The notes under the pieces were generated by a model. That model was given only the letters and a program-made list of their open reading frames with translations, did not search any database and had not been told where the DNA came from. Below are positions 7,946 to 17,134 of a stretch of 64,000 bases of DNA, in pieces. Location of the stretch: positions 1-64,000 of the forward strand of contig DASPPB010000026.1 of NCBI GenBank assembly GCA_035625725.1, in the 5' to 3' direction. Origin of the DNA: GJ-E10 sp035625725 (GTDB lineage Bacteria > Pseudomonadota > Gammaproteobacteria > Burkholderiales > Burkholderiaceae_F). Numbering within the stretch: the stretch's first letter is position 1; each line of letters begins with the position of its first letter. Position numbers and translations under genes: made by a program.

Positions 7946-9871
7946 TCATGCTGCCCCCGAAACCGTGGCCGCACGCGCTGCCGGGGCGCCCGGTGCCGCC
8001 CTGTGCCGGACGTACGCTTTGTATCCGTCCCATCCAATGAGGATGGCTGCCACGAACAGCAGTGCCGAAACGCCGATCATGGCCCAGGCGCCGCCAACCG
8101 GAAGCGCCGACAACTGCGGATTCGAGGCGATGGTCGTATATAGGTTGCGCGCCGTCACGAGCGTGGCGGCTAGCGTTGTCACGTACATGAAGAGCATGGG
8201 CAGCAGTACGAAGTTCGGATTTCGCCTCTCGGATCTGAGCCAGACTGCCACCACGAGAAGGCCGAGCGCGGCCATCAATTGGTTGGATGCGCCGAACATC
8301 TGCCACAGATACACCCACGTCCCGGTCAGCACGAGCGAGAGCGTTAGAGACATCGAGATGAGGCTGGAAACGTGCGTGTTTCGGACCGGCGGAACGAGAT
8401 CGCCCACCCATTCGGTTAACGTAACCCGCATTACGCGAAAGACGAGTTGCGTGACGGTGAGCACGATCATCACGAAAGTTCCGAAGCCCAGCGCTGTACC
8501 AAACACTTCCGGGACAGCACCGAATGTTCCGGCGTATATGAGTTTGCCAACCCCCATCGCGAACCGTCCTCCGCCACCGCCAACCCCTACGATGGACACG
8601 GCGGTGAGTGAAAGCAGAGCCAGGGCGTTCTCGCCGAACATGGCTCCGGCGCCCACCGGTAGTCCGTCGGTCTCGTATTCGAGTTGACGCGCGGTTCCGA
8701 CCGATCCGACCAAGGAGTGCCAGCCCGAAATTGCACCGCAGGCGATCGTCACGAAAAGCATTGGCCAAAGCGGCTGCCACGCCTTGCCTTCGGTCATGGC
8801 GAAACCCAAATCCTTCAACGCCGGCAAGGCGAAGGTGCCGATCAAATTGCCTCCCGCATCACGGGTCTCGAGAATCGGGGCCACCACCATTCCTAATGCG
8901 CTTAGAAGGACCGTTATTAACGTGATCCAGAACCCGATGTAATTCACGGGCTGGGCGAAACGCCAGATTGGCAGATTTGCCCCCAAATAGCTGAACACGA
9001 ACAGCAAGACGGTCCACAGGAGGTAATTGGGCAGCGTTTTGATCTGGCCGGTCGTTGCGTCGAACGCGGGCGTGCTCGGCCGCATTCCATCCTTGCCCGG
9101 TGCCGGAATCCGAGGGTCGGAGAGCGTCGGATCTTCGACACGAAAGAGCGGCTCGTGGCCGTTGATACCGTCGACGGCATTGTTGAGCCGCGCCACGACG
9201 GCCGCCACGGGCCCATTGACGAGTGCGCCGTTCTCGTCGCGATGCTGCCCGAAAGGCCCGGCGGCCATACCGCCAAGAGTCAGTGCGACGACGAAGACGG
9301 TGACCGTCATGATCCCCATCTTCCATCGGTACATCATTTGTCCGGCAAGAAGACCCGCGAGCGCCAGAATCACGATGCCAAAGGGCACGTCCGGCCGTGC
9401 GGACAAGATTGCGGCAAGGATTCCGACAAAAGCACCGGCAAGGAGCATGAGGTAGAAGAAGATGAACACGAACAGCATCGTGCGCGTGCGCGGTGCGATG
9501 AGTTTGTGAGAAATGGCGGAAAGGCTGTTTCCGTCGTTGCGCACAGCAACCATGATGGCCGAGTAGTCGCTTGCCCAGCCGATGAAGCTCACACCCAGAA
9601 TCAGCCAGGCAAGTGCGGGACCCCATCCCCAAAGATTGGCCGCGGTGATAGGACCCACGATGGGTCCGGCAGCGGCGATGGCTTTAAAGTGATAGCCGAA
9701 AAGCACGTTGCGGCTCGTCGGCATGAAGTCGACCCCGTCCATGTACATGCGCGCCGGAGTCGCGCGCTTGGCATCGGATTGAATGACGTTGCGGTCGATG
9801 CGCTTGGCGTAAAAGTTGTAGGCGAGATAGATAGTCAGCACGCTAAGAGCGACGATCCACAGTGAGTTCAT
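7946..9871 (-). CDS. cstA: CstA-family carbon starvation transporter, 641 aa
   Basis: This is a large polytopic inner-membrane protein of the CstA/BtsT family, known for uptake of peptides or pyruvate during carbon starvation. The family N-terminal block is visible (DGVDFMPTSRNVLFGYHFKAIAAAGPIVGP, given here as key elements DGVDF, PTSR, LFGYHF and AGPIVGP at about residues 46-76), followed by many hydrophobic segments and an extended loop near residues 205-275 containing DPTLSDPRIPAPGKDG. The C-terminus ends in a short Ala-rich cytoplasmic tail. The usual small YbdD-like companion gene is not found downstream; instead a convergent gene ends 16 bases away. The start ATG has AAAAGG about 9 bases upstream. 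Confidence 0.9.
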   Translation of the reverse strand: MNSLWIVALSVLTIYLAYNFYAKRIDRNVIQSDAKRATPARMYMDGVDFMPTSRNVLFGYHFKAIAAAGPIVGPITAANLWGWGPALAWLILGVSFIGWASDYSAIMVAVRNDGNSLSAISHKLIAPRTRTMLFVFIFFYLMLLAGAFVGILAAILSARPDVPFGIVILALAGLLAGQMMYRWKMGIMTVTVFVVALTLGGMAAGPFGQHRDENGALVNGPVAAVVARLNNAVDGINGHEPLFRVEDPTLSDPRIPAPGKDGMRPSTPAFDATTGQIKTLPNYLLWTVLLFVFSYLGANLPIWRFAQPVNYIGFWITLITVLLSALGMVVAPILETRDAGGNLIGTFALPALKDLGFAMTEGKAWQPLWPMLFVTIACGAISGWHSLVGSVGTARQLEYETDGLPVGAGAMFGENALALLSLTAVSIVGVGGGGGRFAMGVGKLIYAGTFGAVPEVFGTALGFGTFVMIVLTVTQLVFRVMRVTLTEWVGDLVPPVRNTHVSSLISMSLTLSLVLTGTWVYLWQMFGASNQLMAALGLLVVAVWLRSERRNPNFVLLPMLFMYVTTLAATLVTARNLYTTIASNPQLSALPVGGAWAMIGVSALLFVAAILIGWDGYKAYVRHRAAPGAPAARAATVSGAA

Positions 9872-10818
9872 AAGAGGAACCTTTTACTTTTCGCCCGAGT
9901 CGCCGCGGCCGCGCCGCGCGCGCGATTCGAGCGTCGTGATTGCAGGTGCAACCGTGCGTTGGCCGAAAACCCATTCCCAGTTGAGAATTATTTACCGATA
10001 TGCATCCCGCATGTTGACTTCTCGCAATACCTTCGCGCGGCGGTCAAATTGCACATGCGATGGCCAGGACCTCGCGACCGATCCGGGACCGATCTTTTGC
10101 GTCGCAGCAATAGATATTCAAACTTCGGCAGACGCATGATCGACGCGCGATTTCGTGCGATGCCGTGAGGGTGCTCAAAGCATCCGCGCGAATCTTGGCC
10201 TTCTACCGCCACGGAGCGGAGGTTCTGAAGCGGGTCGACAAAGAAACGGGCGCAGTGGGAAGTGCCCGTAAGACTGCCCAAGGACTCGAAGGAATGCGCT
10301 CGAGGTAACGATCGTGTTCCGCTGCGACCCTTGGGCCCCGGCATGGATGCGGCGAGCATGTTCGATTTGCTGGCCGTCAATTGCGCGCGAGGCCTTGGGG
10401 GAGGGGGGGTCGAAGGCGTGCTCCAGACTCACGAGACGTCCGGTCCTACGGTTGACCGGGGGAATTCAAACGCGCCTTTTCCTGCGTGCACCACGGAGCT
10501 GCGCACTTTCTTTTGATGCACGCAGACAGGCCCCCGGATGACCGCAAGGTGCGTTACACCGCGTGCGCGTCGCGACCGCTTCTCCGTCGCCAGCGCTGAC
10601 ACCAAAAATCGTCGCTGAACTCAGCTTCGCTTAGCCTGAGCGACATCGCCCCGATACTCTAGGCGCGCAACAGATTCGTCGATAACGCGAAGGCACCTCT
10701 CCTGGGGCGAGCTGCGGACCGACCGGAGACGGCATCGGAACACAACGCTTGGGGATTTTGCTGCTGGCCGGACTCGCGTACGCTTTGTTCGCACGCCTTG
10801 TTTATAGGAGGGGTCAAG
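9872..10818. other. Intergenic region, about 950 bases, no supported gene
   Basis: This holds a very GC-rich palindromic patch just upstream of cstA (around 9901-9925) and otherwise only short frames without recognisable products. A frame from about 10749 begins with a plausible membrane segment (GILLLAGLAYALFARLVYRR) but runs out of frame into the acyl-CoA ligase gene; it may be chance or a remnant. The ribosome binding site of the ligase (AGGAGGGG) is at 10806-10813. Confidence 0.5.
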
Positions 10819-12597
10819 GTGGATCAGTTTTCGACGATGTGCGCGGCATTCCAAGCGACAGCGGCTCGGTGCAGCGACCTCGTCGCGCTGCGGACGAAAG
10901 GGGACGCTACCCGGATCACGTGGCGGGAGTACGCGACACGTGTGCGCGCACTTGCCTCCGGCCTCGCCGGTCTCGGCGTGGGCCCAGGCGACACCGTGGG
11001 GATACTGATGACGAACCGCCCCGAGTTCAACCTCATCGATACGGCCGCGATGCACCTCGGGGCCGCGCCGTTTTCGATGTACCTGACATCCTCTGCCGAC
11101 CAACTCCGCTACCTGCTCACGGATTCGGGCGCGCGTGTGATCGCCACCGAACGCGCGCATCTGCCGCGACTTCGCGCTCTCGGGCTCTCCCGAATCACCT
11201 TCATTGTGGTCGATGGCGACGGCGACGGTGCCGCACTTTCGCTCGCCCAGCTCGCCCAGTCCGCGCGGCCGGACTTCGACTTTGACACCGCGTGGCGCGC
11301 GGTGACGCCCGATACCGTGCTTACGCTGATCTATACCTCAGGGACGACCGGCGACCCCAAGGGAGTCGAGCTGACCCATGCGAACATGGTTGCGCAGATC
11401 CGTGGCTTCCTCGCGCTGCGCCCCTTGGATGGGGATCAGCCGGTGCGCGTGGTCTCGTATCTTCCGCATGCCCACATCGCCGATCGTTTCGGCACACACT
11501 ACCTCTGGATGTGGATCGGGGGCACGGTCACGGCCTGTCCGGATCCGCGGCTGCTCTTCGACCACGTCCCGGATGCGCACCCGACCGACTTCACCGGGGT
11601 GCCGCGGGTCTGGGAGAAGCTCAAGGCCGGAATTGAGGCGAGGATTGCAGGCGAGACGCCGGAGCGGCGCGCGATGGCGACCGCGGCGATCGAGGCGGGC
11701 CTGGCCAAGGTGCGGCTTGAGGCCTCTGGCCAACCGGTGCCACCGGAGCTTGCTGCAGGCGTCGCGCGCGCGGAGCAGCAGCTCTTCGCCCCACTGCGCG
11801 CTGCGCTCGGTTTGGGCGACGCGCGGAGGTTCTTCGTCGGAGCGGCACCGTCGACGCGCGAGGTGCTCGAGTTTTTCTACGCACTGGGCATGCCGATCTG
11901 CGAGGTCTGGGGGATGTCGGAGCTCAGCGCGTGCGGGACTGTTATGCCGCCCGGAAGCATGCGGATCGGGACGGTCGGCGTCGCAATGCCCGGCGTCGAG
12001 TTGCGGCTCGCTGACGACGGCGAGTTGCTCGTCCGTGGGCCGATCGTGATGCGCGGCTACCGCAACCGGGCGAAACTGACGCGTGAGACGATCGACCGGG
12101 AAGGCTGGCTGCACACGGGCGACGTCGCCGATATTGCAGCCGACGGGTACGTGCGCATCATCGATCGCAAGAAGGAGATCATCATCAGTTCGGCTGGCAA
12201 GAACATGTCGCCGGCCAATATCGAGGCGCGCCTCAAGGCATCGAGTCCACTGATCGGTCAGGCCGTGGCGTTCGGCGATGGCCGGCCTTACAACGTTGCG
12301 CTGCTGGTGCTCGACCCGGACGGTACTTCGGCGTTTTGCCGCGCGCGCGGTATCGACCCTGTGATCGTATCGCCCACCCATCACCCGGCGGTGCGAGAAG
12401 AGCTCAATCGGGCCGTTGCAGCAGCCAACGATCACCTGTCGCGACCTGAGCAGATCAAGCGCTACACGCTGCTGACGGTCGAGTGGCTACCGGGCGGCGA
12501 TGAGCTCACACCAACCATGAAACTGAAGCGCAGGGCGGTCGCAACGAAATATGCACGCGAGATCGACGCGCTGTATGCGGGCGAGGCGGCGGAGTAA
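10819..12597 (+). CDS. Long-chain acyl-CoA synthetase (AMP-forming), 592 aa
   Basis: This ANL-superfamily ligase activates fatty acids to acyl-CoA through an acyl-AMP. The AMP-binding P-loop YTSGTTGDPKG starts near residue 172. EVWGMSE, the acyl-adenylate motif, GWLHTGDVADI, and the hinge/A8 region GYVRIIDRKKEIII follow, with KNMSPANIE near the catalytic-lysine region. The architecture, with a 60-residue insert between the P-loop and the acyl-adenylate motif, resembles the FadD15/bubblegum type. The frame is open to TTG 10798, but AGGAGGGG directly precedes GTG at 10819 with 5 bases spacing, which decides the start. It stands alone in its strand block; two more acyl-CoA ligases lie at 29184 and 40453. 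Confidence 0.88.
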   Translation: MDQFSTMCAAFQATAARCSDLVALRTKGDATRITWREYATRVRALASGLAGLGVGPGDTVGILMTNRPEFNLIDTAAMHLGAAPFSMYLTSSADQLRYLLTDSGARVIATERAHLPRLRALGLSRITFIVVDGDGDGAALSLAQLAQSARPDFDFDTAWRAVTPDTVLTLIYTSGTTGDPKGVELTHANMVAQIRGFLALRPLDGDQPVRVVSYLPHAHIADRFGTHYLWMWIGGTVTACPDPRLLFDHVPDAHPTDFTGVPRVWEKLKAGIEARIAGETPERRAMATAAIEAGLAKVRLEASGQPVPPELAAGVARAEQQLFAPLRAALGLGDARRFFVGAAPSTREVLEFFYALGMPICEVWGMSELSACGTVMPPGSMRIGTVGVAMPGVELRLADDGELLVRGPIVMRGYRNRAKLTRETIDREGWLHTGDVADIAADGYVRIIDRKKEIIISSAGKNMSPANIEARLKASSPLIGQAVAFGDGRPYNVALLVLDPDGTSAFCRARGIDPVIVSPTHHPAVREELNRAVAAANDHLSRPEQIKRYTLLTVEWLPGGDELTPTMKLKRRAVATKYAREIDALYAGEAAE

Positions 12598-12798
12598 GGA
12601 CGACGCGACCGAACGCTTGCATGCAGCGGTGAAATACTCGCAGGCCGCTGCGGAAACCGAATGGTGCACCTTGCGGGCGCGGCCGTGCCGCCGAAGAGCC
12701 GACCTCGGAGTCGGTACTGCCCGCGAAGCGGTTGTCATCGGGGCCGTTAAGATAGTCGCAAAACACCTGTAATCGAGCGTAAAAGACGATTTGCTGCC

Positions 12799-13263
12799 AT
12801 GCGAAACAAAGCAATGACACTTTCGGTTGCCTCACTTCTTACGGCGAGCTTGTGGCTGCCCGCTTGGAGTTGGGCGCAAAACTATCCACCCTCCGTGACG
12901 GAGTTGATCGCTCGGGCGAAGGCCCAGATAAAGACAATCGACATGGCGACGTTCAAGTCGGAGTTCGACAAGAAAAGCCTCGGACTCATCATCGATGTGC
13001 GCGAACCCGGCGAATACGCCGAGGGGCACATTCCGGGGGCGATCAACATTCCCCGCGGTCAGATCGAGTTCAAAATCTGGCCACACGTGGGGTTCCCTGA
13101 CAAACTCGATCTTGCGACAAAGATCACGCTGTATTGTGCTTCCGGATTGCGCGGCTCCCTTGCCGCAAAAAGCCTTAAGGATCTGAAATTCGCCGACGTG
13201 ACCGCCGCGGACATGAGAATCGAGGAGTGGCGGAACGCAGGCTACCCGCTGGATCGGGACTGA
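12799..13263 (+). CDS. Periplasmic rhodanese-domain protein, 154 aa
   Basis: A signal peptide is evident (MRNKAMTLSVASLLTASLWL, with probable cleavage after SWA at residues 24-26). A single rhodanese domain follows, with IIDVREPGEYAEGHIPGAINIP at about 64-85 and the active-site loop CASGLRG, catalytic Cys at residue 113. Such exported single-domain sulfurtransferases move sulfane sulfur or act in redox stress; the acceptor is not known. The domain is complete and of normal size. The gene stands between the acyl-CoA ligase and a broken methyltransferase gene. Confidence 0.88.
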   Translation: MRNKAMTLSVASLLTASLWLPAWSWAQNYPPSVTELIARAKAQIKTIDMATFKSEFDKKSLGLIIDVREPGEYAEGHIPGAINIPRGQIEFKIWPHVGFPDKLDLATKITLYCASGLRGSLAAKSLKDLKFADVTAADMRIEEWRNAGYPLDRD

Positions 13264-13280
13264 TTCGCTTGGGCCTCTGA

Positions 13281-14029
13281 TTTCAGCGATCGAGGGATCC
13301 TGCCGAATACGACGCCTGGTACGAAACGCCTCGGGGAAGTTGGATCGGCGACACCGAGTACCGTTTGTTGCGCAGAATGCTGGCGCCGCCCCCAACGAGA
13401 CGCTAATTGATATTGGATGCGGGACGGGGTAATTCACGCGCCGGTTCGCCAAGGAGGGCGTCGTCGTGAGCGGCACCGACCCCGACCCGCGCATGCTGGC
13501 TTTCGCTCACGCGCACTCCGCGGCCGGCGAACCGTACGTCTTGTCCGATGCGCGGAGCCTGCCGTTTCGCGACGGCGCCTTCGATCTGTGCGTGTCGGTG
13601 ACTGCCTTGTGCTTTATACGCGACGAATCGAAGGCGCTCGCCGAGATGCTGCGGGTCACGCGGCGCCGGATTGCGATTGGCCTGTTGAACCGCCGAAGCT
13701 TGCTATCTATCGCCAAGCGTCGTGGCGGTGGTCGCGGCGCCTACCGCGGTGCTCACTGGCACACGGCTGCGGAGGTCAAGGCGCTAGTATCGGCGACGGG
13801 ATCTCGAGGTATCGCGGTGGCGACTGCCGTGTTCATTCCCACCGGCGGCACGTGTGCCCGCCTAATCGAGGGATGGTTGCCCGATGCGCTGCAACTGGGC
13901 GCCTTTCTTGTTGTGGCTGCGGCTGGCGCAAATACCGACATCGCCCCGCCTCGCATAGGAACCCAGCACGGCTCTCGAAGACGAAAATCCCAAGGCCGCC
14001 GTTGGCGAACTGCAACTCCAGGCCTCTGA
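13281..14029 (+). pseudogene. Broken class I SAM-dependent methyltransferase gene
   Basis: The parts of a methyltransferase are spread over two frames. DPAEYDAWYETPRGSW begins at 13296 in one frame and ends at a TAA near 13403, after the run GCCGCCCCC. One base off, the text continues as NETLIDIGCGTG (SAM motif I), then an in-frame TAA at the position of an expected Tyr/Phe, then FTRRFAKEGVVVSGTDPDPRML and the rest of the fold (YVLSDARSLPFRDGAFDLCVSV). No start codon precedes the first part. A C lost from the C-run would explain the frameshift. The frame open from GTG 13466 to 14029 lacks motif I and cannot be a working enzyme alone. Sequencing error could explain the shift but not easily both lesions and the missing start. 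Confidence 0.72.
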
Positions 14030-14170
14030 GCGTTTTCGCCAGGATCCCGTAAAGCAGCCGGTTCCACTCGCCAGGTGCCCGCTCACCGGATGCAAAGAAG
14101 CGCGGGCAAGGAACTGCGGCATTGGTCCTCAAGGGGTCACCTGAACGAAGGTGCCAGGTGTCTTTTCGGA

Positions 14171-14836
14171 TCACTGCGTCTGTGGTGGCGCGTTTTCGGC
14201 GAAGCGCGCCATCTGGTCGGCCAGCGCCTTCTGGAACGCGGGCCTTTCCTCGCCGCGAAGCCGATAGGCGTCGAGCAAGGGGAACTCCGAGAGCAGGTTC
14301 GTATGGCGCAGGTTGCGAAGCACGGTTGTCATCAGTAGGTCCGCTGCGCTAAAGCGACCACCGACCAGGTAGTCGTTTTGTCCGAGGCGATCGCCCAGGG
14401 CCGTGAGACGCTTGCCAATCCGCTCGAGCACGGCCGCGCGGACCGGCTGCGCCGACTGCGCATCCTTTCCGAGCAGGTCGAGCTGAATTAGGAACTGAAT
14501 CGGCGGCTCAACCGTGTTGAGGGCCGCAAACATCCAGGCCAACGTCTGCGCGCGAGTCGCCGGATCGGCCGACATCAACCGCTCGCTTCGTCCAGCGATG
14601 TGGTAGACAATCGCACCCGATTCGAACAGTACCAGACCATCCTCCTCGTAGGCCGGTACCTGGCCGAAGGGCTGCAGCGCGCGATAGCTCGCGGATGACT
14701 GCTCGCCGAAGCCAAGAAGTCGCTCCTCGTAGGGCAAGCCGGCCTCCTCCAGCGCCCAGCGCACGCGAAGATCGCGCGCCAGCCCTTGCGCGAATGGCGG
14801 GACCCAGCGATAGGCACTGACTCGAATCGTCGTCAT
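14171..14836 (-). CDS. Glutathione S-transferase family protein, 221 aa
   Basis: The N-terminal thioredoxin-like domain includes PYEERLLGFGEQ, the cis-Pro segment PFGQVPAYEEDGLVLFESGAI (about residues 56-76) with the glutathione-binding Glu-Ser pair. The all-helical C-terminal domain has YLVGGRFSAADLLMTTVL with the N-capping box S-A-A-D. It is a cytosolic enzyme or binding protein; substrate unknown. The ATG at 14836 is chosen over the upstream open frame because the GST fold begins there and GGAAGG precedes it. The N-terminal catalytic residue is not a clear Ser or Cys. Confidence 0.85.
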   Translation of the reverse strand: MTTIRVSAYRWVPPFAQGLARDLRVRWALEEAGLPYEERLLGFGEQSSASYRALQPFGQVPAYEEDGLVLFESGAIVYHIAGRSERLMSADPATRAQTLAWMFAALNTVEPPIQFLIQLDLLGKDAQSAQPVRAAVLERIGKRLTALGDRLGQNDYLVGGRFSAADLLMTTVLRNLRHTNLLSEFPLLDAYRLRGEERPAFQKALADQMARFAENAPPQTQ

Positions 14837-15216
14837 CGCTTTCTTTCCTTCCTTGGCGATGCAAAAGTCATTGACGCGCGATCGAACTGCCCCCGCGCCC
14901 CTTCGCCCGGAGAGAAACCATTGAGCATGCATCGCGCCATTGCCCAGGGATCCAAGTATTCCGAGCAAGTGGAATACTACCGCTCCCGCAGCCAATATTT
15001 AGTACATGACTGGCAATACCGGTCGTCGCAGCTATGTCTGACGCGAGACTCTCGCCGATCCCCAGCCACGAACAGCACGTTCACATAGCTCGCTTGTCCG
15101 CGAAGAGAAAATGATCCACGCGGGTGCGGACGCCCGACAATCGACTCGCCCCGAACGGATTGTTCTTTTCCGCAGCGATAGTCACCGGCAGAAGGTGCGG
15201 TAACGAAATGGTTATT
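14837..15216. other. Intergenic region, no supported gene
   Basis: It contains a 54-codon plus-strand frame (14924-15088) with Tyr/Ser/Arg-rich product and no clear ribosome binding site, which I do not call. The rest has no recognisable element. Confidence 0.45.
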
Positions 15217-15606
15217 TCATTTTTTGCAGGCAATACGCAGCAAGGACTCGGCAAAGGTCCCGGCGGGGGCGTAATTCCAGTCTGAAGTCTCGCCTATGGT
15301 TTGCGCCTCTCCCTTGCCACTTTGTAAGGTAAAAACGGTCCTATCCACGGTGCGCCATCTTCCCTCTTCGCAATCAAACTCCTCAAGGCTGACGATTGAA
15401 GAATAGGTGGTCCCATGATCGTCAAGTGGTTTGCCAAGATTCCTCAGGACCCACATGCGCACAAATCCGCCTATATGTCGGATGCTCTTGTAATCAACAA
15501 AAAAGGTTGTGTTGTCCTTATCGGTGGTCCCGATATTTGTCCACTCCGCAAATGCTGACGGAGTTGATAGGGCCAGCAGCAGAAGTGCGCCGGCTCTGGC
15601 CTTCAT
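15217..15606 (-). CDS. Secreted surface-adhesin-E-like protein, 129 aa
   Basis: A typical signal peptide (MKARAGALLLLALSTPSAFA) precedes a small domain starting EWTNIGTTDKDNTTFFVDY and containing FVRMWVLRNL, SSIVSLEEFDCEEGRWR and a C-terminal pair RIACKK. This pattern of an opening Trp, a strand with DxxT and a WV(L/K)xxL strand is that of the surface-adhesin protein E family, small periplasmic or surface proteins of unknown role common in proteobacteria. Two Cys residues could form a disulfide. A second member of the same general type lies upstream on the same strand at 15920-16498. Confidence 0.75.
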   Translation of the reverse strand: MKARAGALLLLALSTPSAFAEWTNIGTTDKDNTTFFVDYKSIRHIGGFVRMWVLRNLGKPLDDHGTTYSSIVSLEEFDCEEGRWRTVDRTVFTLQSGKGEAQTIGETSDWNYAPAGTFAESLLRIACKK

Positions 15607-15919
15607 AAGTCCTCACATTCAGCTAAACACCTGCACGGAGACCACGGCGTCTCCACGGGGCGCGATAGCGCATCTCGAAACGGGCGTCTCACGTCTGCTC
15701 CTGAATACTGGCCTCTTCCCACCGTACCGTGACATCTTGCACGCGCTTGCTCGTCAGCTCCAAGTAGTACGCTTTTGGATGCAGTTCAGTGCAAGACCAC
15801 GACGCCGGCGCGCGGCTCCGGTCCCAGCTCTCCGAAGACAAACCGGCAGAGGACGCCATGAACGCAGGGGTGATCACTGGGCTCCCCAAGGTCCCCGACG
15901 GATCAGCAATCGGCGCGTA
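15607..15919. other. Gap between two secreted-protein genes
   Basis: A 66-codon minus-strand frame (15689-15889) ends KAYYLELTSKRVQDVTVRWE, which looks protein-like at its C-terminus, but it has no good start or ribosome binding site and may be a decayed relative of its neighbours. No other feature is seen. Confidence 0.4.
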
Positions 15920-16498
15920 CTACGGACCAGGCCGACAGAGGATTTCTGCGAGCTGGCCATCGGGCGAGTCAGGAGTGTTGTATGTCCACGGCTGCCGGGC
16001 TCCGTTCAAGGTGAGTCCGGTTTCACCGTTTTTGTTGAAAAAGGTACCGTCAAGAATGCGCATGCGCTTTTTGCGGCACTCAATTTCAACATAGAGGATG
16101 CTTCTGGGATGGATCTCGTCGACGTCCGCAATCAACTCCATGATGACGGCTCCCGCAATGAAAGCGCTGAAATCATCTTTGCTTGGATAGACTTTCGCCG
16201 TGGATCGAAGCCGAGCAATGTCCGGCGAATACCCGAGACGCAATTTGGCGGCACCTTTGTCGGTCAATTCCTTTTCGTGCTCCATGTAGTAGGCGAGCAT
16301 TTCATTTTCCCGAAGCGTTTTCACCCAAACTCGGACGAAATCTGGGGAGGGTCGAGTTACGCCTTCGTTTTCGAAAAATTGTTCCTCCGCGATTCCGTTG
16401 TCCGTTGTGTCACTATATAGGCGCCAGTCAGAGGCGCTCGCGATTTGGCAGAGCAGGAGAATCAAGCCACAGATAATCGATCGCGGAACGCACCTCAT
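15920..16498 (-). CDS. Secreted protein related to surface-adhesin E, 192 aa
   Basis: The ATG at 16498 gives a signal peptide (MRCVPRSIICGLILLLCQIASA, with cleavage before SDWRLY). The mature protein opens with DWRLYSDTTDNGIAEEQFF and contains PDFVRVWVKTLRENEM, matching the strand pattern of the 129-aa neighbour. A charged middle region and two Cys (IECRKK, ILCRPGP) follow. It is longer than usual members of the surface-adhesin-E group because of an insertion around ELTDKGAAKLRLGY. It is probably periplasmic; function unknown. The open frame to 16624 is not used because the signal peptide fits only the internal start. Confidence 0.7.
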   Translation of the reverse strand: MRCVPRSIICGLILLLCQIASASDWRLYSDTTDNGIAEEQFFENEGVTRPSPDFVRVWVKTLRENEMLAYYMEHEKELTDKGAAKLRLGYSPDIARLRSTAKVYPSKDDFSAFIAGAVIMELIADVDEIHPRSILYVEIECRKKRMRILDGTFFNKNGETGLTLNGARQPWTYNTPDSPDGQLAEILCRPGP

Positions 16499-16580
16499 TT
16501 TCGCGTGTCGGGTGCCGCGCGCGCCGGAAAAACCACGGACAAAATCACGAAGAACGGTGTCGAAGATACGGCCTGGTTCC

Positions 16581-16982
16581 ATGGCGAAAAAATCCCCTGA
16601 GCGCCTCGGCCCCGAAGCCGTCATCGAGGCTTTTCGAGTGGCAATCCATGCGGATTGGGAGACACGGCGCGCGATCTATCGAGCGAACGTTTCGCCCGAG
16701 GGGAGAAACGTGGTGTCCCTCGATGATCTGCGCATTCGCACCGAATACCAGCGCATGGGTTTCGGAACTCGTGTTCTCGCGCTGCTCATCGACCTGTGCG
16801 ACCTCAATGCACTGGCCATCAAGGTGGTGCCCGCCCCGCCGGAGAGCGACCCGCACTGCACGGTGTCCGTGACACGCGAGAACCTCATTCGATGGTACGA
16901 GGACGCCTGTTTTCGTAGATCGACCAAGTATGTGTGGATACGCAAACCACGCTCCTTGATCAAGGTCAAAGCCCGCAGCTGA
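16581..16982 (+). CDS. Putative GNAT-like N-acetyltransferase, 133 aa
   Basis: The product has a short possible GNAT core: a strand with VVSLDDLRIRTEYQRMGFGTRVLALLIDLCD, in which QRMGFGT matches the acetyl-CoA pyrophosphate loop Q/R-x-x-G-x-G, followed by LNALAIKVVP and a C-terminal LIRWYEDACFRRSTKYVWIRKP that fits the usual NxxxxxxYEKxGF region with changes. The ATG at 16581 is chosen because the upstream part of the open frame overlaps the divergent secreted-protein gene. The protein is shorter than typical GNATs. I am moderately sure of the fold and cannot name a substrate. Confidence 0.6.
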   Translation: MAKKSPERLGPEAVIEAFRVAIHADWETRRAIYRANVSPEGRNVVSLDDLRIRTEYQRMGFGTRVLALLIDLCDLNALAIKVVPAPPESDPHCTVSVTRENLIRWYEDACFRRSTKYVWIRKPRSLIKVKARS

Positions 16983-17134
16983 CAAAACCCCGTGGCCGAC
17001 GCTCCTGCTTCTGTTGTTGCGGTACTTCGAAGGCGAAAAGATAGCGGGATCGCGTCCAGTCGAGTAGCATCTGTCGTTTTCATGCAAGAAGATTCAAGCA
17101 TCATTCGATTAATTGCATATAAGGGGAGACTCAA

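Noticed and set aside
7000..8037. 345-aa minus-strand frame starting at 8037
   Set aside because: Only the last 90 residues are conserved (paralogous to the 91-aa protein); the rest is antisense to the membrane-anchored gene and looks random.
13466..14029. Intact methyltransferase from GTG 13466
   Set aside because: It lacks SAM motif I, which lies upstream in the same frame behind an in-frame TAA.
15689..15889. 66-codon minus-strand frame between two secreted-protein genes
   Set aside because: No ribosome binding site and no signal peptide; only the last part looks protein-like.
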